Source: DAOUKH01 sp965219875 (GTDB lineage: Bacteria > Chloroflexota > Dehalococcoidia > SHYB01). Taken from it: a stretch of DNA of 64,000 nt. The translations under genes were made by a program, and so were the position numbers. Below the pieces are notes generated by a model. It searched no databases. It saw nothing but the letters and a program-made list of their open reading frames with translations, and was not told the DNA's origin. Shown here piece by piece: positions 1 to 10,468 of this stretch. Position 1 is the first letter of the stretch; every line of letters begins with the position of its first letter. The DNA lies in NCBI GenBank assembly GCA_965219875.1, contig CBDCOW010000001.1, positions 62,001 to 126,000 of the forward strand. Direction: 5' to 3'.

Positions 1-578
1 ATGCGGGTGAACTCGTGGAAGGTCATCACCGCACCGGATTCTTGAATCGCGCTCCACAGCGGGTCGAGCGTGGGGTCGGACCAGCGCCGCTCCCTAGCGG
101 GCGTGGGCGCCGCGAAGATGACGTCGAGGCCGAGTTCCTGCGTGGCGTAGCGGAACTCTTCCAGGGCCAGGTCGGGGTGGCGCATCGGCAGCATCATGCA
201 GGGCTTGAGGCGGTCGGGGGCCGCTTGCCTGAACTCCGACTCCCACCTGTTGATGGCGCGGCATGCCGCCGCGGCGATGTGCGGGTCCGGGTGGTACGCC
301 AGCAGCCCCTGCCCCGGATAGATGATGTTGGCGAATATCCCCTCTTGGTCCATCCAGGCCAACCGTTCGGGGGCGTAGTCCCCGCCCCGGTTCTTCTGCG
401 TCTCCGCCAACTTCGCCCGCACGCTGTCGTTCAGGTGCAGGCTTTGGTCATGGGCGCGGATGTGGCCGACCACCTTGTCTTTCTGCTTGGGGTCGATGTG
501 CTGCTCCCACAGTTCCAGCGGCTGCCAGAAGTGGGTATCGCAGTCCACGACCTTCGTCTTGACGTCGGTAGTCGTCAT
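1..578 (-). CDS. Amidohydrolase family protein (partial, runs off the left edge)
   Basis: N-terminal 192 residues of a metal-dependent amidohydrolase (amidohydrolase_2 type, PF04909-like). The ATG at 578 opens with VVDCDTHFWQPLELW, the usual N-terminal D-x-H metal-site strand of this family, and the frame stays open to base 1. It continues with MDQEGIFANIIYPGQG and the CMMLPMRHPDLA strand, also typical. It starts 39 nt after the aldolase stop, so it is probably the last gene of the mcm-fbp-fba unit. Relatives include decarboxylases and hydrolases of aromatic or cyclic carboxylates; the substrate cannot be told. A second, complete family member lies at 32254-33381. Confidence 0.8.
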   Translation of the reverse strand, partial: MTTTDVKTKVVDCDTHFWQPLELWEQHIDPKQKDKVVGHIRAHDQSLHLNDSVRAKLAETQKNRGGDYAPERLAWMDQEGIFANIIYPGQGLLAYHPDPHIAAAACRAINRWESEFRQAAPDRLKPCMMLPMRHPDLALEEFRYATQELGLDVIFAAPTPARERRWSDPTLDPLWSAIQESGAVMTFHEFTR

Positions 579-617
579 GGCTCGCCGTCTTCCGCGCACC
601 GCGCTCCCTAAGGCGCC

Positions 618-1628
618 TTAGAGCTTGCCCTCGCGGGCGGCGCCCGTCTCGCGGGCGCGCTCCAGGAGGGCCTGCTGCGCCGCGGAGACGTTCTCCGGCT
701 TGCCGCCCCACGTCGCCAGCGGCGTGGCCTGGAGGCCGCGGCCGTAGGAGAAGCTGAGCTCCCAGGGGAAGTCGCGGTCGCCGAGGTTCATCGCGTTCAG
801 GTTCTCCGTCGCCTCGGCGTCGGACTGGCCGCCGGAAAGGAAGACGATGCCGGGGACGGCGGCGGGCACGGTGCGCTTGAAGCACTCGATCGTCGCCGCC
901 GCTACCTCGGCGGGCCCGGCCCGGTTGGGAGCGTCCGCGCCGGAGAGCACCATGTTCGGCTTGAGCAACATCCCCTCCAGCGACACCCGCTGCGCCGCCA
1001 GCTCGGCGAAGACCGCACGGAGCGCACGCTCCGTCGCCCACCGGCAGAGGTCGATGTCGTGGTCGCCGTCCATCAGCACTTCGGGCTCGACGATAGGAAC
1101 GAGGCCGGCCTCCTGCGACAGCGCGGCGAAGCGCCCCAGGGCGTGCGCGTTGACACCGATGCAGTAGTCGGACGGAATGTGGTCGCCGATGGAGAGGATG
1201 CCGCGCCACTTGGTGAACTTCGCGCCCAGCTTGGCGTACTCGTCGAGGCGATCGCGGAGGCCGTCGAGGCCCTCGGTGACCTGCTCGCCGTCGGCCCCCG
1301 CCAGCGGCTTCGCGCCGAGATCGACCTTGATGCCGGGGATGATGTCCTGGCCTCTGAGCACGTCGACGAACGCGCGCCCGTCGTTCGCGCTCTGCCGGAG
1401 CGTCTCGTCGTACAGAATGACGCCGCTGATGTACTCGCCCGCGCCCTCCGCGGTAAAGAGCAGTTGCCGCCACGCCCGCCGGTTGTCCTTCGTCGACTCA
1501 ACGCCGATCGAGGTGAGGCGCCGCGTGATGGTACCCGTGCTCTCGTCGGCGGCCAGGATGCCGCGCCCCGGTGCGACCAGCGCCCGTGCGATGCCTTCCA
1601 GCGTGTGCTCCCGCGTCTCTACCGTCAT
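618..1628 (-). CDS. fba: Class I fructose-bisphosphate aldolase
   Basis: Cleaves fructose 1,6-bisphosphate to DHAP and glyceraldehyde 3-phosphate through a Schiff base, working in glycolysis and gluconeogenesis. The 336 residues match the metal-independent class I type. GRGILAADESTGTITRRL is at residues 21-38, the VEPEVLMDG strand near 180-188, and the Schiff-base lysine is Lys223 in LLKPNMVLSG. It lies 23 nt downstream of the FBPase gene on the same strand, so the two gluconeogenic steps are probably co-transcribed. Length is close to the bacterial members of this family. Start is the ATG at 1628. Confidence 0.95.
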   Translation of the reverse strand: MTVETREHTLEGIARALVAPGRGILAADESTGTITRRLTSIGVESTKDNRRAWRQLLFTAEGAGEYISGVILYDETLRQSANDGRAFVDVLRGQDIIPGIKVDLGAKPLAGADGEQVTEGLDGLRDRLDEYAKLGAKFTKWRGILSIGDHIPSDYCIGVNAHALGRFAALSQEAGLVPIVEPEVLMDGDHDIDLCRWATERALRAVFAELAAQRVSLEGMLLKPNMVLSGADAPNRAGPAEVAAATIECFKRTVPAAVPGIVFLSGGQSDAEATENLNAMNLGDRDFPWELSFSYGRGLQATPLATWGGKPENVSAAQQALLERARETGAAREGKL

Positions 1629-1651
1629 GGTCTCTTCCGCCTCCCGCGATC

Positions 1652-2638
1652 TTATGATGCTTGCAATATCTGTTCGACCCGGTCCACCACGTCCGCGTTC
1701 CCCACGATGAGCGGGGTGCGCTCGTGGACCGCCTCCGGCTGCAGATCGAGAATTCGGGCCGCGCCGTTGCTCGCCTTACCCCCCGCCTGCTCCGCGACGT
1801 ATCCCAGCGGCGCCGCCTCGTAGACCAGGCGCAGCTTACCTTTCGGGTTCTTCGCATCGCCCGGGTAGAGGAAGACGCCGCCCTTGAGCAGGTTGCGGTG
1901 AAAGTCGGACACGAGCGAGCCGACGTACCGCGACGAGTGGGTCCGGCGCAACTCCGCCACCGCCGTCCGCATGGGCTCGTCCCACCGGTGGAAGTTCCCC
2001 TCGTTGACGCTGTAGTAGGGGCAATCGTCCGGGATCCGGACCGTGGGGTGGGTCAGCCGGAACGTCCGGTCGGCGGAATCGAGGGTGAAGCCGCGCACCG
2101 TCCCCGGTGTCGCCGTAACGAGCACCGTGCTCGATCCATAGATCACGTACGCCGCCGCCGCCTGCTCCCGGCCCCGCCGTAAGACCGACGCGCCCGAGGC
2201 CGGCTCGCCCGCGCCGCGCCGGTACAGGCCGAAGATCGACCCGACACTGACGGCGACGTCGATGTTCGATGACCCGTCCATGGGATCGCAGACCGCGACG
2301 TAGCGGTGGTCGTCGGAATCCCCAAGGACCTGCGGTTCGTCCAGCTCTTCGCTGCCCAGGACCGCCACGGTCCCGCTCGCCGTCAGATGCTCGGTGAACC
2401 GGCGCATGCTGATCTCGTCGAGCTTCTCCACTTCCTCGCCCTGGATGTTGACCTTGCCGGTCTTGCCCAGGGCGCCGTCGAGCGCGGCCCGTGCCACGTC
2501 GGACGCGATCTCCGCGGCGGCGTTAGCGATGGCCGCAATGGCTGCCTGAAGTCCCGGCTCGCCATTGAGGTCGGCGGCGAGCGCCTGTCCCAGGCTCGCG
2601 CCGGGCGGGAGAATTGCCGTCTGTGGTCCTGCCGTCAT
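1652..2638 (-). CDS. fbp: Class I fructose-1,6-bisphosphatase
   Basis: Hydrolyses fructose 1,6-bisphosphate to fructose 6-phosphate, the committed gluconeogenic step. The family signature DPMDGSSNID is at about residues 118-127, followed by VGSIFGLYRR; YVGSLVSDFHRNL and GGVFLYPGD mark the C-terminal half. The C-terminal ERTPLIVGNADVV strand is typical of class I enzymes. I chose the ATG at 2638 (328 aa, GAGAGG just upstream) over an in-frame ATG at 2671, which would overlap the mutase stop. It sits between the mutase and aldolase genes with short gaps, suggesting an operon. Confidence 0.94.
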   Translation of the reverse strand: MTAGPQTAILPPGASLGQALAADLNGEPGLQAAIAAIANAAAEIASDVARAALDGALGKTGKVNIQGEEVEKLDEISMRRFTEHLTASGTVAVLGSEELDEPQVLGDSDDHRYVAVCDPMDGSSNIDVAVSVGSIFGLYRRGAGEPASGASVLRRGREQAAAAYVIYGSSTVLVTATPGTVRGFTLDSADRTFRLTHPTVRIPDDCPYYSVNEGNFHRWDEPMRTAVAELRRTHSSRYVGSLVSDFHRNLLKGGVFLYPGDAKNPKGKLRLVYEAAPLGYVAEQAGGKASNGAARILDLQPEAVHERTPLIVGNADVVDRVEQILQAS

Positions 2639-2657
2639 CACCTCTCTCGCAAGCCCG

Positions 2658-4364
<1,707 letters not shown>

Positions 4365-4536
4365 CGCACACCCCCGTCGAGAGCGCTCCGCGCCCGCCTT
4401 GGACGCGGGGAGGAGTCCGGCGGCGGGCGGAGGAAACTAGCCGCCTTGCAGTGTAGCACGCGCCGCGCCCGATTCCGATGCGCCCGCCGGTTGCGTTACC
4501 ATAGGCCGCGATTCGCTTCGCCTGGGAGGCCCGACC

Positions 4537-5247
4537 GTGCCCGTAAGCAAGATCGTCGCGTCGTTCGCCGAGGCCGTGGACGGCATAGCCGACGGATCGT
4601 CGATCATGATCGGCGGCTTCGGCGGCCCCGGCGGAATGCCCAGCCGCCTGATCCTCGCGCTTCGCGACCTCGGCCCCCGCAATCTCACCATCATCAGCAA
4701 CACCGCCGGACTCCCCGGCTTCGGCGCGAAGTCGGGCGAGGAGACGATCAACATGGGCGTCCTCTTCGAAAACGGCCAGGTGTCCAAGGTCGTCGCCACC
4801 TTCCCCGTGCCCCGCTCCGCATCCGTCGACACCCCCTTCCAACAACGCCTCCGCGCCGGCGAGGTCGAGCTCGAAGTCGTGCCTCAGGGGACGTTCGTCG
4901 AGCGCATCCGGGCCGGGGGTTCCGGCATCCCCGCCTTCTACACCCCGACCGGTGCGGGCACGTCGCTGGCCGAGGGCAAGGAGGAGCGCGAGATCGACGG
5001 CCGCCACTGCGTCCTCGAACACGCCATGCGCGCCGACTACGCCTTCGTCCGCGCCCACCGCGCCGACCCCTGGGGCAACCTGACCTACCAAGGCACCTCG
5101 CGCACCTTCAACCCCGCCATGGCCACCGCCGCCGAGGTCACCATTGCCGAGGTCGACGATCTCGTCGACCTCGGCGCCCTCGACCCCGAAAGCGTGGTCA
5201 CCCAGGGAGTCTACGTCGACCGCATCGCGCGGCGCGGCGAAGGCTAG
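4537..5247 (+). CDS. Two-subunit CoA-transferase, subunit A
   Basis: Alpha subunit of a family I CoA-transferase (3-oxoacid/SCOT-like), which moves CoA between acyl-CoA and a free carboxylate. IMIGGFGGPGGMPSRLI near residue 24 is the glycine-rich N-terminal signature, and NTFHPAMATAA-like NPAMATAA lies near residue 190. The start is GTG at 4537 behind GGGAGG. Subunit B follows after 13 nt. It diverges from the methylmalonyl-CoA mutase gene, so acyl-CoA handling is a common theme here. The substrate (acetoacetate, 3-oxoadipate or glutaconate) is not determined. Confidence 0.9.
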   Translation: MPVSKIVASFAEAVDGIADGSSIMIGGFGGPGGMPSRLILALRDLGPRNLTIISNTAGLPGFGAKSGEETINMGVLFENGQVSKVVATFPVPRSASVDTPFQQRLRAGEVELEVVPQGTFVERIRAGGSGIPAFYTPTGAGTSLAEGKEEREIDGRHCVLEHAMRADYAFVRAHRADPWGNLTYQGTSRTFNPAMATAAEVTIAEVDDLVDLGALDPESVVTQGVYVDRIARRGEG

Positions 5248-5260
5248 ACAGGAGGCCGTC

Positions 5261-5923
5261 ATGAAGCAGCCGCTCGACCGCGAAGTCATGGCAATGCGAG
5301 TCGCCCGCGAGTTCCGCGACGGCGACATCGTGAACCTCGGGATCGGCATCCCCACCCTCGCCTCCGGCTTCGTTCCCGAGGGGCGCAGCATCGTCATGCA
5401 CAGCGAGAGCGGCGTGCTGGGCTACGGCCCCATCCTCGACGACGACGACGGCTCCATCGACCTGATCAACGCCGGCGGCCAGTTCGTCAGCGGCCAGCCG
5501 GGAATGAGCTACTTCGGCTCCCTCGAGGCCTTCGCCATGATGCGGGGCGGGCGCATCGACGTCGCGGTGCTCGGCGCGCTCCAAGTCTCGGAGCAGGGCG
5601 ACCTCGCCAACTGGATGCTCCCCGGGCGCGGCATCGGCAACGTGGGCGGCGCAATGGACCTCGCCGCCGGCGCCAAGCGCATCATCGCCGTCACGGAGCA
5701 CGCCACGCGGGACGGCACCCCCAAGATCGTGCGCGAGTGCAGCTACGCCATTACCGGCTTCCGCTGCGTCGACCTCATCGTGACCGACATCGCCGTCATT
5801 GCCGTTACCCCCGAGGGCATCGTGCTCCGCGAAGTCGCCCCCGGTTACACCCCCGCCGACGTCCAAGCCCTCACCGAGCCGACCCTCATCGTCGCCCCCG
5901 ACCTGCGGGAAGTCAGCCTGTAG
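5261..5923 (+). CDS. Two-subunit CoA-transferase, subunit B
   Basis: Beta subunit that carries the catalytic glutamate of family I CoA-transferases. The motif HSESGVLGYGP at about residues 46-56 contains the SEnG-type glutamate that forms the glutamyl-CoA thioester. VNLGIGIPTL near residue 24 and GGAMDLAAGAKRIIAVTEH near 130 are family hallmarks. The ATG at 5261 has a strong AGGAGG ribosome site. Length (220 aa) is normal. It follows subunit A directly and must act as an A/B heteromer with it. Confidence 0.92.
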   Translation: MKQPLDREVMAMRVAREFRDGDIVNLGIGIPTLASGFVPEGRSIVMHSESGVLGYGPILDDDDGSIDLINAGGQFVSGQPGMSYFGSLEAFAMMRGGRIDVAVLGALQVSEQGDLANWMLPGRGIGNVGGAMDLAAGAKRIIAVTEHATRDGTPKIVRECSYAITGFRCVDLIVTDIAVIAVTPEGIVLREVAPGYTPADVQALTEPTLIVAPDLREVSL

Positions 5924-6061
5924 CGACGCGCCCACCTTACGAGCGTATCGACTACCCGCACACTGAATGCCTTGACTTTATGAAGGCAGTTCCATCGTCA
6001 TAGTCAGTGGATTCAGATAATTGACCTGAATGTTCACAGGCCTTAGAAGGAGAATCAGAGA

Positions 6062-7009
6062 ATGGACTGGTCAACAATCGCGATTCAAGCGCTGAGCAAG
6101 CTACCAACGTCCTCGCTTGCCCAGATGTTACGGGAGTTCAGACTGCGCGGCAATCAGCGAGAGGACCTGAAGGCTATCAGCGACCTGATGGATATGGGCG
6201 TTGTGCCAGCAGAGTTTCTGGGTACCGCCATAGATGTCAAGTTCGCGGGTGATGTCGACCTAGCTACGACGAACGAAGCGGTTCGCCTGGCAACCAACAT
6301 CCTTAGGATACTTGGAAGGGCGAAAGCTGTGGACGACCCATCTGAATTAAAGCCACCAAACGACGAATTCATGCGTCGGTGGGTTGATGACGCCTGCAAC
6401 GAGTCCGACGAGACGTTGCAAGAAATGTGGGCACGGGTACTCGTTGGCGAGATGGCGCGTCCGGGCTCAATCTCACGGCACACGCACTCCGTTGTGCGAG
6501 AACTGACTCCTGCTGTGGCGGAGAAATTCCGAACGTTGTGCTCCTACGCCATGTGCAGCATGGACGGCAAGAGACCGATCGTAGTTGCCACTCTGACGAC
6601 CTCCACTATCCTGGGAGAGCGCGGGGATTCGCTGAAGGAGCACGGACTCGACTACGGGGCGTTTCTTGAATTGACCGAATACCGGCTGTTGAGTCTGCCT
6701 CTTGAAAACTCCTACACGATCCCTGTTCGGGAGTCAGGAGCCAATTTTTCATTCCTCCTTGGTCATGAGCTATGCATTATGGGTATACCGCCCGTTGGGG
6801 ACGCTTCCATCGATTCGGTCTCTCTTCCCGGGATACTCTTCTCTTCCGCAGGCAGAGTCCTGTTCCCAGTTGTGGAGCGCTTTGCTCCAGCCAAATATGC
6901 GAATGCGTTAGAGAACTACTTGGAGAACACATGGGGATTCACGTTTCAGCGTACAAAGTGGCCGCTCTACCCCCCAGATAAGTTCGCAGCCAAACCAGAA
7001 AGTGGGTAG
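6062..7009 (+). CDS. DUF2806-like protein of unknown function
   Basis: A 315-residue protein whose centre (about residues 105-150: FMRRWVDDACNESDETLQ, then MWARVLVGEMARPGS and RTL-like VVRELTP) resembles the DUF2806/TIGR03899 group, which has no established function. The strong AAGGAG site at 6046-6051 supports the ATG at 6062. It has no signal peptide or clear membrane segment. Base composition and codon use are visibly AT-richer than either flank, and the gene stands alone between unrelated housekeeping genes, which suggests horizontal acquisition. Related proteins are often seen as solitary accessory genes; a defence role is only a guess. Confidence 0.7.
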   Translation: MDWSTIAIQALSKLPTSSLAQMLREFRLRGNQREDLKAISDLMDMGVVPAEFLGTAIDVKFAGDVDLATTNEAVRLATNILRILGRAKAVDDPSELKPPNDEFMRRWVDDACNESDETLQEMWARVLVGEMARPGSISRHTHSVVRELTPAVAEKFRTLCSYAMCSMDGKRPIVVATLTTSTILGERGDSLKEHGLDYGAFLELTEYRLLSLPLENSYTIPVRESGANFSFLLGHELCIMGIPPVGDASIDSVSLPGILFSSAGRVLFPVVERFAPAKYANALENYLENTWGFTFQRTKWPLYPPDKFAAKPESG

Positions 7010-7051
7010 CTACGGATTCACTAGGCAACGCCCTTAGGGCGCCGCTCCCCG

Positions 7052-7792
7052 CTACAGCGGCTGCTTGGCGGGCGTGCCCGGACGGCGGGGGTACTTCCGC
7101 GGCGTCGGCACGCGCTTCTCGATCACGACGAGCGTGCGCGGGTCGCCCGAGACCGACGCGGGAACCTCAACGATGCGCGCCGCCGCGCCGCCCAGCAGCT
7201 TGATCGCCACCCTCGCCTCCGCGGCCTCGTCCTCGACACCGGGGCTCTTGTAGGCGACCACCACGCCGCCCCGGCGGCAGAACGGCAGCGTCAGCTCGGC
7301 GAGGACCGGAAGCGGCGCCAGCGCCCTGGCGAGTACGACGTCGAACGCCTCCCGGTACTCCGGGGCCTGGCCCAGCGTCTCGGCGCGCTCGGCGGCGACG
7401 GCGGCCCCTTCGAGCCCGAGCCCATCAATCGCCGCTTCCAGGAAGCGCGCCTTCTTCGCCGTGGCCTCGACCAGCGTGAGGTCGATCGCGGGGTAGACGA
7501 TCTTCAGCGGCAGGCCGGGGAAGCCCGCGCCCGCGCCCACGTCGATGACCTTGCCCGAGGGCGCTCCGCCCAACGCGAGCACCGCCGTCAGCGAGTCAAG
7601 GATATGGCGCGCCTCGATCTTGGCGAGGCTGGCCTTCGACACCAGGTTCACGCGCTCGTTCCACGAACGCAACAGCGCCCCGTAACGGTCGAAGGCGGCC
7701 AGCGCCTCGGCGGAAAGCTCAACGCTCAGCTCCCCCGCGCCGGCCCGAAGCCGCGCATGGTCCAGGGGTGGGTTCGCCGACTCCTGCATCAC
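7052..7792 (-). CDS. rsmG: 16S rRNA (guanine527-N7)-methyltransferase RsmG
   Basis: SAM-dependent methylation of G527 in 16S rRNA (GidB family). The SAM site VIDVGAGAGFPGLPLKI lies near residues 84-100, preceded by NLVSKASLAKIEARHILDSL, the family N-terminal signature. FDVVLARALAPLPVL is the conserved motif IV/V region and VVVAYKSPGVEDE matches the usual kG strand. The 246-residue length is normal, with a basic Pro-rich tail. It is on the same strand as sbcC (23 nt gap) and may share its transcript. Confidence 0.95.
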   Translation of the reverse strand: MMQESANPPLDHARLRAGAGELSVELSAEALAAFDRYGALLRSWNERVNLVSKASLAKIEARHILDSLTAVLALGGAPSGKVIDVGAGAGFPGLPLKIVYPAIDLTLVEATAKKARFLEAAIDGLGLEGAAVAAERAETLGQAPEYREAFDVVLARALAPLPVLAELTLPFCRRGGVVVAYKSPGVEDEAAEARVAIKLLGGAAARIVEVPASVSGDPRTLVVIEKRVPTPRKYPRRPGTPAKQPL

Positions 7793-7815
7793 GCCTCGAT
7801 ACTCCCGCCTCCCGA

Positions 7816-10377
7816 TCAGGCGAGCGAAAACGTGGCCCCCTCCGGGCCTTTTTCGACCTGAATCCGCGCCGGGAACTGCTCTTTCAGCTCGTCGATGTGG
7901 GTGATGACGATGATGCGCTCGAAGTCGTCGCGGATCGCGTTGAGGGCGTCGACGATGCGGTCGCGGCCCGCCGGGTCCTGCGTGCCGAAGCCCTCGTCGA
8001 TGAAGAGCGTGGGCAGCGGGGCGCCGGCCCTGCGCGCCAGCATCCGCGAGAGCGCGATGCGGAGGGCGAGATTGATGCGGAAGGCCTCGCCGCCGCTGAA
8101 CATCTCGTAGCCGCGAACGCCGAGCTCGTCGGCGATGCGGATGTCGAGCGTCTCGCGCACTCCCTCGCGGCTTGCGTAATCGCTCTGCGTTTCGAGGGTC
8201 AGGTGCATGCGGTTATCCGTCATACGAGCCAGGAGCCGGTTGGCCTCCTCCTCGATTTCGGGAATCGCCGTCTCGATGATGAGCGCCTGCACGCCCTTGC
8301 GTCCGAACGCCGCCGCCAACTCGTCAAAGACGCCCTGCTCCTCCGCCGCCGCGGCCAGGGTCTTCCCGCGCTCCTGACGCCGTTGGGCGATGGCGTCCAG
8401 TCGGGCGAGGTCGGACTCCGCCGCGCCAAGCTCCTGCTCCAACCGCCCGCGGCGCGCGTCGATCTCCGCCGCGGCCGCCTCAGCTGCTTTCGTGCGTTTC
8501 CGTACCTCCGGCAGCGCGGCCACCTCGGGACCGAGCGCCTTCTCTTCCTCCCGAAGGCCGTCAAGTTCGGCGGCGCGGCCTTGCAGTGCCGTCTCGGCCT
8601 GCTCCAATCTTTCAACGACGCCGGGCAGCAGGCGCTCGGCTTCCCGCAACTCCCGGAGCTTCGCCTCGGCGGGCTGCAACGACTGGAACGCCGCCCGCGC
8701 CGCTTCGAGCGCCGCCGCGTCGAAGTCCAACTCGGCTATGCGCGCGGCGACCTGTTCCAGGCGCCCCGCCTCCTCGAACGCGGCGCTCTCCAGACGCTTC
8801 GCCGCCTGTTCGACCTGGGCTCGGCGCTCGGGCAGGGCTCGGTCCGCTTCCTCCGCCCCGGCCAACGTGAGCCTCACCCCGCCGATGGCCTCCTGCAGCT
8901 TGGGCTCCTCGACGCGCAGCCGGGCGTCGAGGCCCTCGGCCTCGGTGCGCTGGGCCTTCTCTTCCGCTATCAGCGCCTCGCGCCGCGCCTGGTTTTCGCG
9001 ATGGTCGGCGGCCTTTGCTTTGCCTCTGGACTCATACTCCTCGAGGACGCCCTCGCACCGGTCCTCGGACAGTGGCGTCTCGCAGAGCGGGCAGACCCCG
9101 CTCCCCGCGCGCAGTTGGCCCATCTTCTCTTTGATCTCGTTCATCTCGGCGAGAAGCTGCGTGTTTTGGGCGGCGAGCTCCCCCGCCTTCCCCCTCGACG
9201 CCTCGACGCGCCGGCGAAGCTCCTCGCGCTGCTGTCGCAGCGGTTCGAGGGCAGCGAGGCGCGTCTCGGCATCTTCGAGCGCGGCCCGTGCCGCTTCGAG
9301 TTCGCCGGCGCGCCGCTCTAAATCGCCGAGCGCCGCTTTCTCCTTCTCCAGTTCGGCCTCGGCCTTCGAGCGCGCCTCCGCGATCGCCCGTTCGATCTCC
9401 GCCTTCTCCCGCGCGAGGTGCAGTGAGCGGCGCTCCAGGGCTTCGAGCCGGTCCTTCTCCCGCGCCGCCGCCTCGAACTGCCGAAAGCCCGCCTCGATTG
9501 CGTCCCGCTCCGCGAGCCGGGCCTCGTAGCCGACGCGCTCTGTCTTCGCCGTCACCACCGCCGCCTGAAGGTCGGCGATCTCTTTATCCAGGCTCGCGGC
9601 CCGCTCCTTGACCTGCGTCAGTTGGCGCTCCTTCCCTTCGAGGACGACGGCCCGCGTCTTGAACCCGTCGAGTTCTTCCTGCGCGGAGCGGCGCTCCTCC
9701 TCGGTCTTGGCCAGGGCTTGCTTGACCTCCGTGGCGCGCTCCTCCCGCTCGCCACGCTTCGCCAGTTCGAGGTCGTCGTCGCCGATCGTCGCGCGGAGCG
9801 CCTGGGCCTCCGCCTGCTTGCGCCGCCCCTCGTCGCGGGCGCGCTCGGCGATGGCGTCGTAGTAGGCTAGGTCGAGAATCTCGGCGAGCACTTCCTTGCG
9901 CTTGTCCGCCGTCTTCAGAGTGAACTCGTCGGCGCGGCCCTGCACCAGGAAGGCGCTGTTGATAAACGTGTCGTAGTCCATCCGCAGCGTCTCGATGATG
10001 CGCCGCTGCGTCTCACGCTGCGTCCCTAGGGTAATCGGCTCGAAGCCGCCGCCGGACGAGACGTGGAACTCCAGAAGGGTCTTGCTCGGCCTGCGCCCCG
10101 CTCCCCGGGACCGCTTGCGTACCACGCGGTACGACGCGCCCTGCGCCAGGAACTCGAGCTCGACCTCCATCTCGTCGCGTCCGATAGTGATGAGGTCATC
10201 GTCGGACTTGGCGCGGGCCTTGCCCCACAGCGCCCACGTCATCGAATCGAGCAGCGCCGACTTACCCGCGCCGTTCGCCCCGCACAGGCACGCGACGTGC
10301 AGTCCCTCAAGCCGCAGCTCGGGAACGCCGTCCCGGTAGCACATGAAGTTCCGCAGGCGTAGCTTGACCGGAATCAT
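7816..10377 (-). CDS. sbcC: SbcC/Rad50-type SMC-like ATPase
   Basis: ATPase subunit of the SbcCD/Mre11-Rad50 nuclease complex that opens DNA ends and hairpins. Walker A GANGAGKS is at residues 33-40. A long heptad-rich coiled coil follows, interrupted by a zinc hook CPLC at Cys429/Cys432. The ABC signature FSGGEA is at about 760-765 and Walker B TLFIDEGFG at about 793, followed by the D-loop and VITHIDEL switch. The 853-residue length is typical. The likely nuclease partner is not adjacent but lies about 31 kb away at 41834-42562 on the other strand. Confidence 0.93.
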   Translation of the reverse strand: MIPVKLRLRNFMCYRDGVPELRLEGLHVACLCGANGAGKSALLDSMTWALWGKARAKSDDDLITIGRDEMEVELEFLAQGASYRVVRKRSRGAGRRPSKTLLEFHVSSGGGFEPITLGTQRETQRRIIETLRMDYDTFINSAFLVQGRADEFTLKTADKRKEVLAEILDLAYYDAIAERARDEGRRKQAEAQALRATIGDDDLELAKRGEREERATEVKQALAKTEEERRSAQEELDGFKTRAVVLEGKERQLTQVKERAASLDKEIADLQAAVVTAKTERVGYEARLAERDAIEAGFRQFEAAAREKDRLEALERRSLHLAREKAEIERAIAEARSKAEAELEKEKAALGDLERRAGELEAARAALEDAETRLAALEPLRQQREELRRRVEASRGKAGELAAQNTQLLAEMNEIKEKMGQLRAGSGVCPLCETPLSEDRCEGVLEEYESRGKAKAADHRENQARREALIAEEKAQRTEAEGLDARLRVEEPKLQEAIGGVRLTLAGAEEADRALPERRAQVEQAAKRLESAAFEEAGRLEQVAARIAELDFDAAALEAARAAFQSLQPAEAKLRELREAERLLPGVVERLEQAETALQGRAAELDGLREEEKALGPEVAALPEVRKRTKAAEAAAAEIDARRGRLEQELGAAESDLARLDAIAQRRQERGKTLAAAAEEQGVFDELAAAFGRKGVQALIIETAIPEIEEEANRLLARMTDNRMHLTLETQSDYASREGVRETLDIRIADELGVRGYEMFSGGEAFRINLALRIALSRMLARRAGAPLPTLFIDEGFGTQDPAGRDRIVDALNAIRDDFERIIVITHIDELKEQFPARIQVEKGPEGATFSLA

Positions 10378-10468
10378 GAGGGCTTAGGGCGGGTGGGCAT
10401 GGGGAGGTCGATTCTAGCACGCGCACCGCGCGCGGCTTGGCCCCTGGGCGGTAGAATAGGCGCCGGTC

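Noticed and set aside
4365..4536. Cobalamin riboswitch before the mutase
   Set aside because: The 172-bp divergent gap lacks the B12-box pattern on either strand; only weak -10-like strings are seen.
7768..9321. Long plus-strand open frame opposite sbcC
   Set aside because: Arg/Leu-rich antisense shadow; the minus strand has Walker, hook and signature motifs of SbcC.
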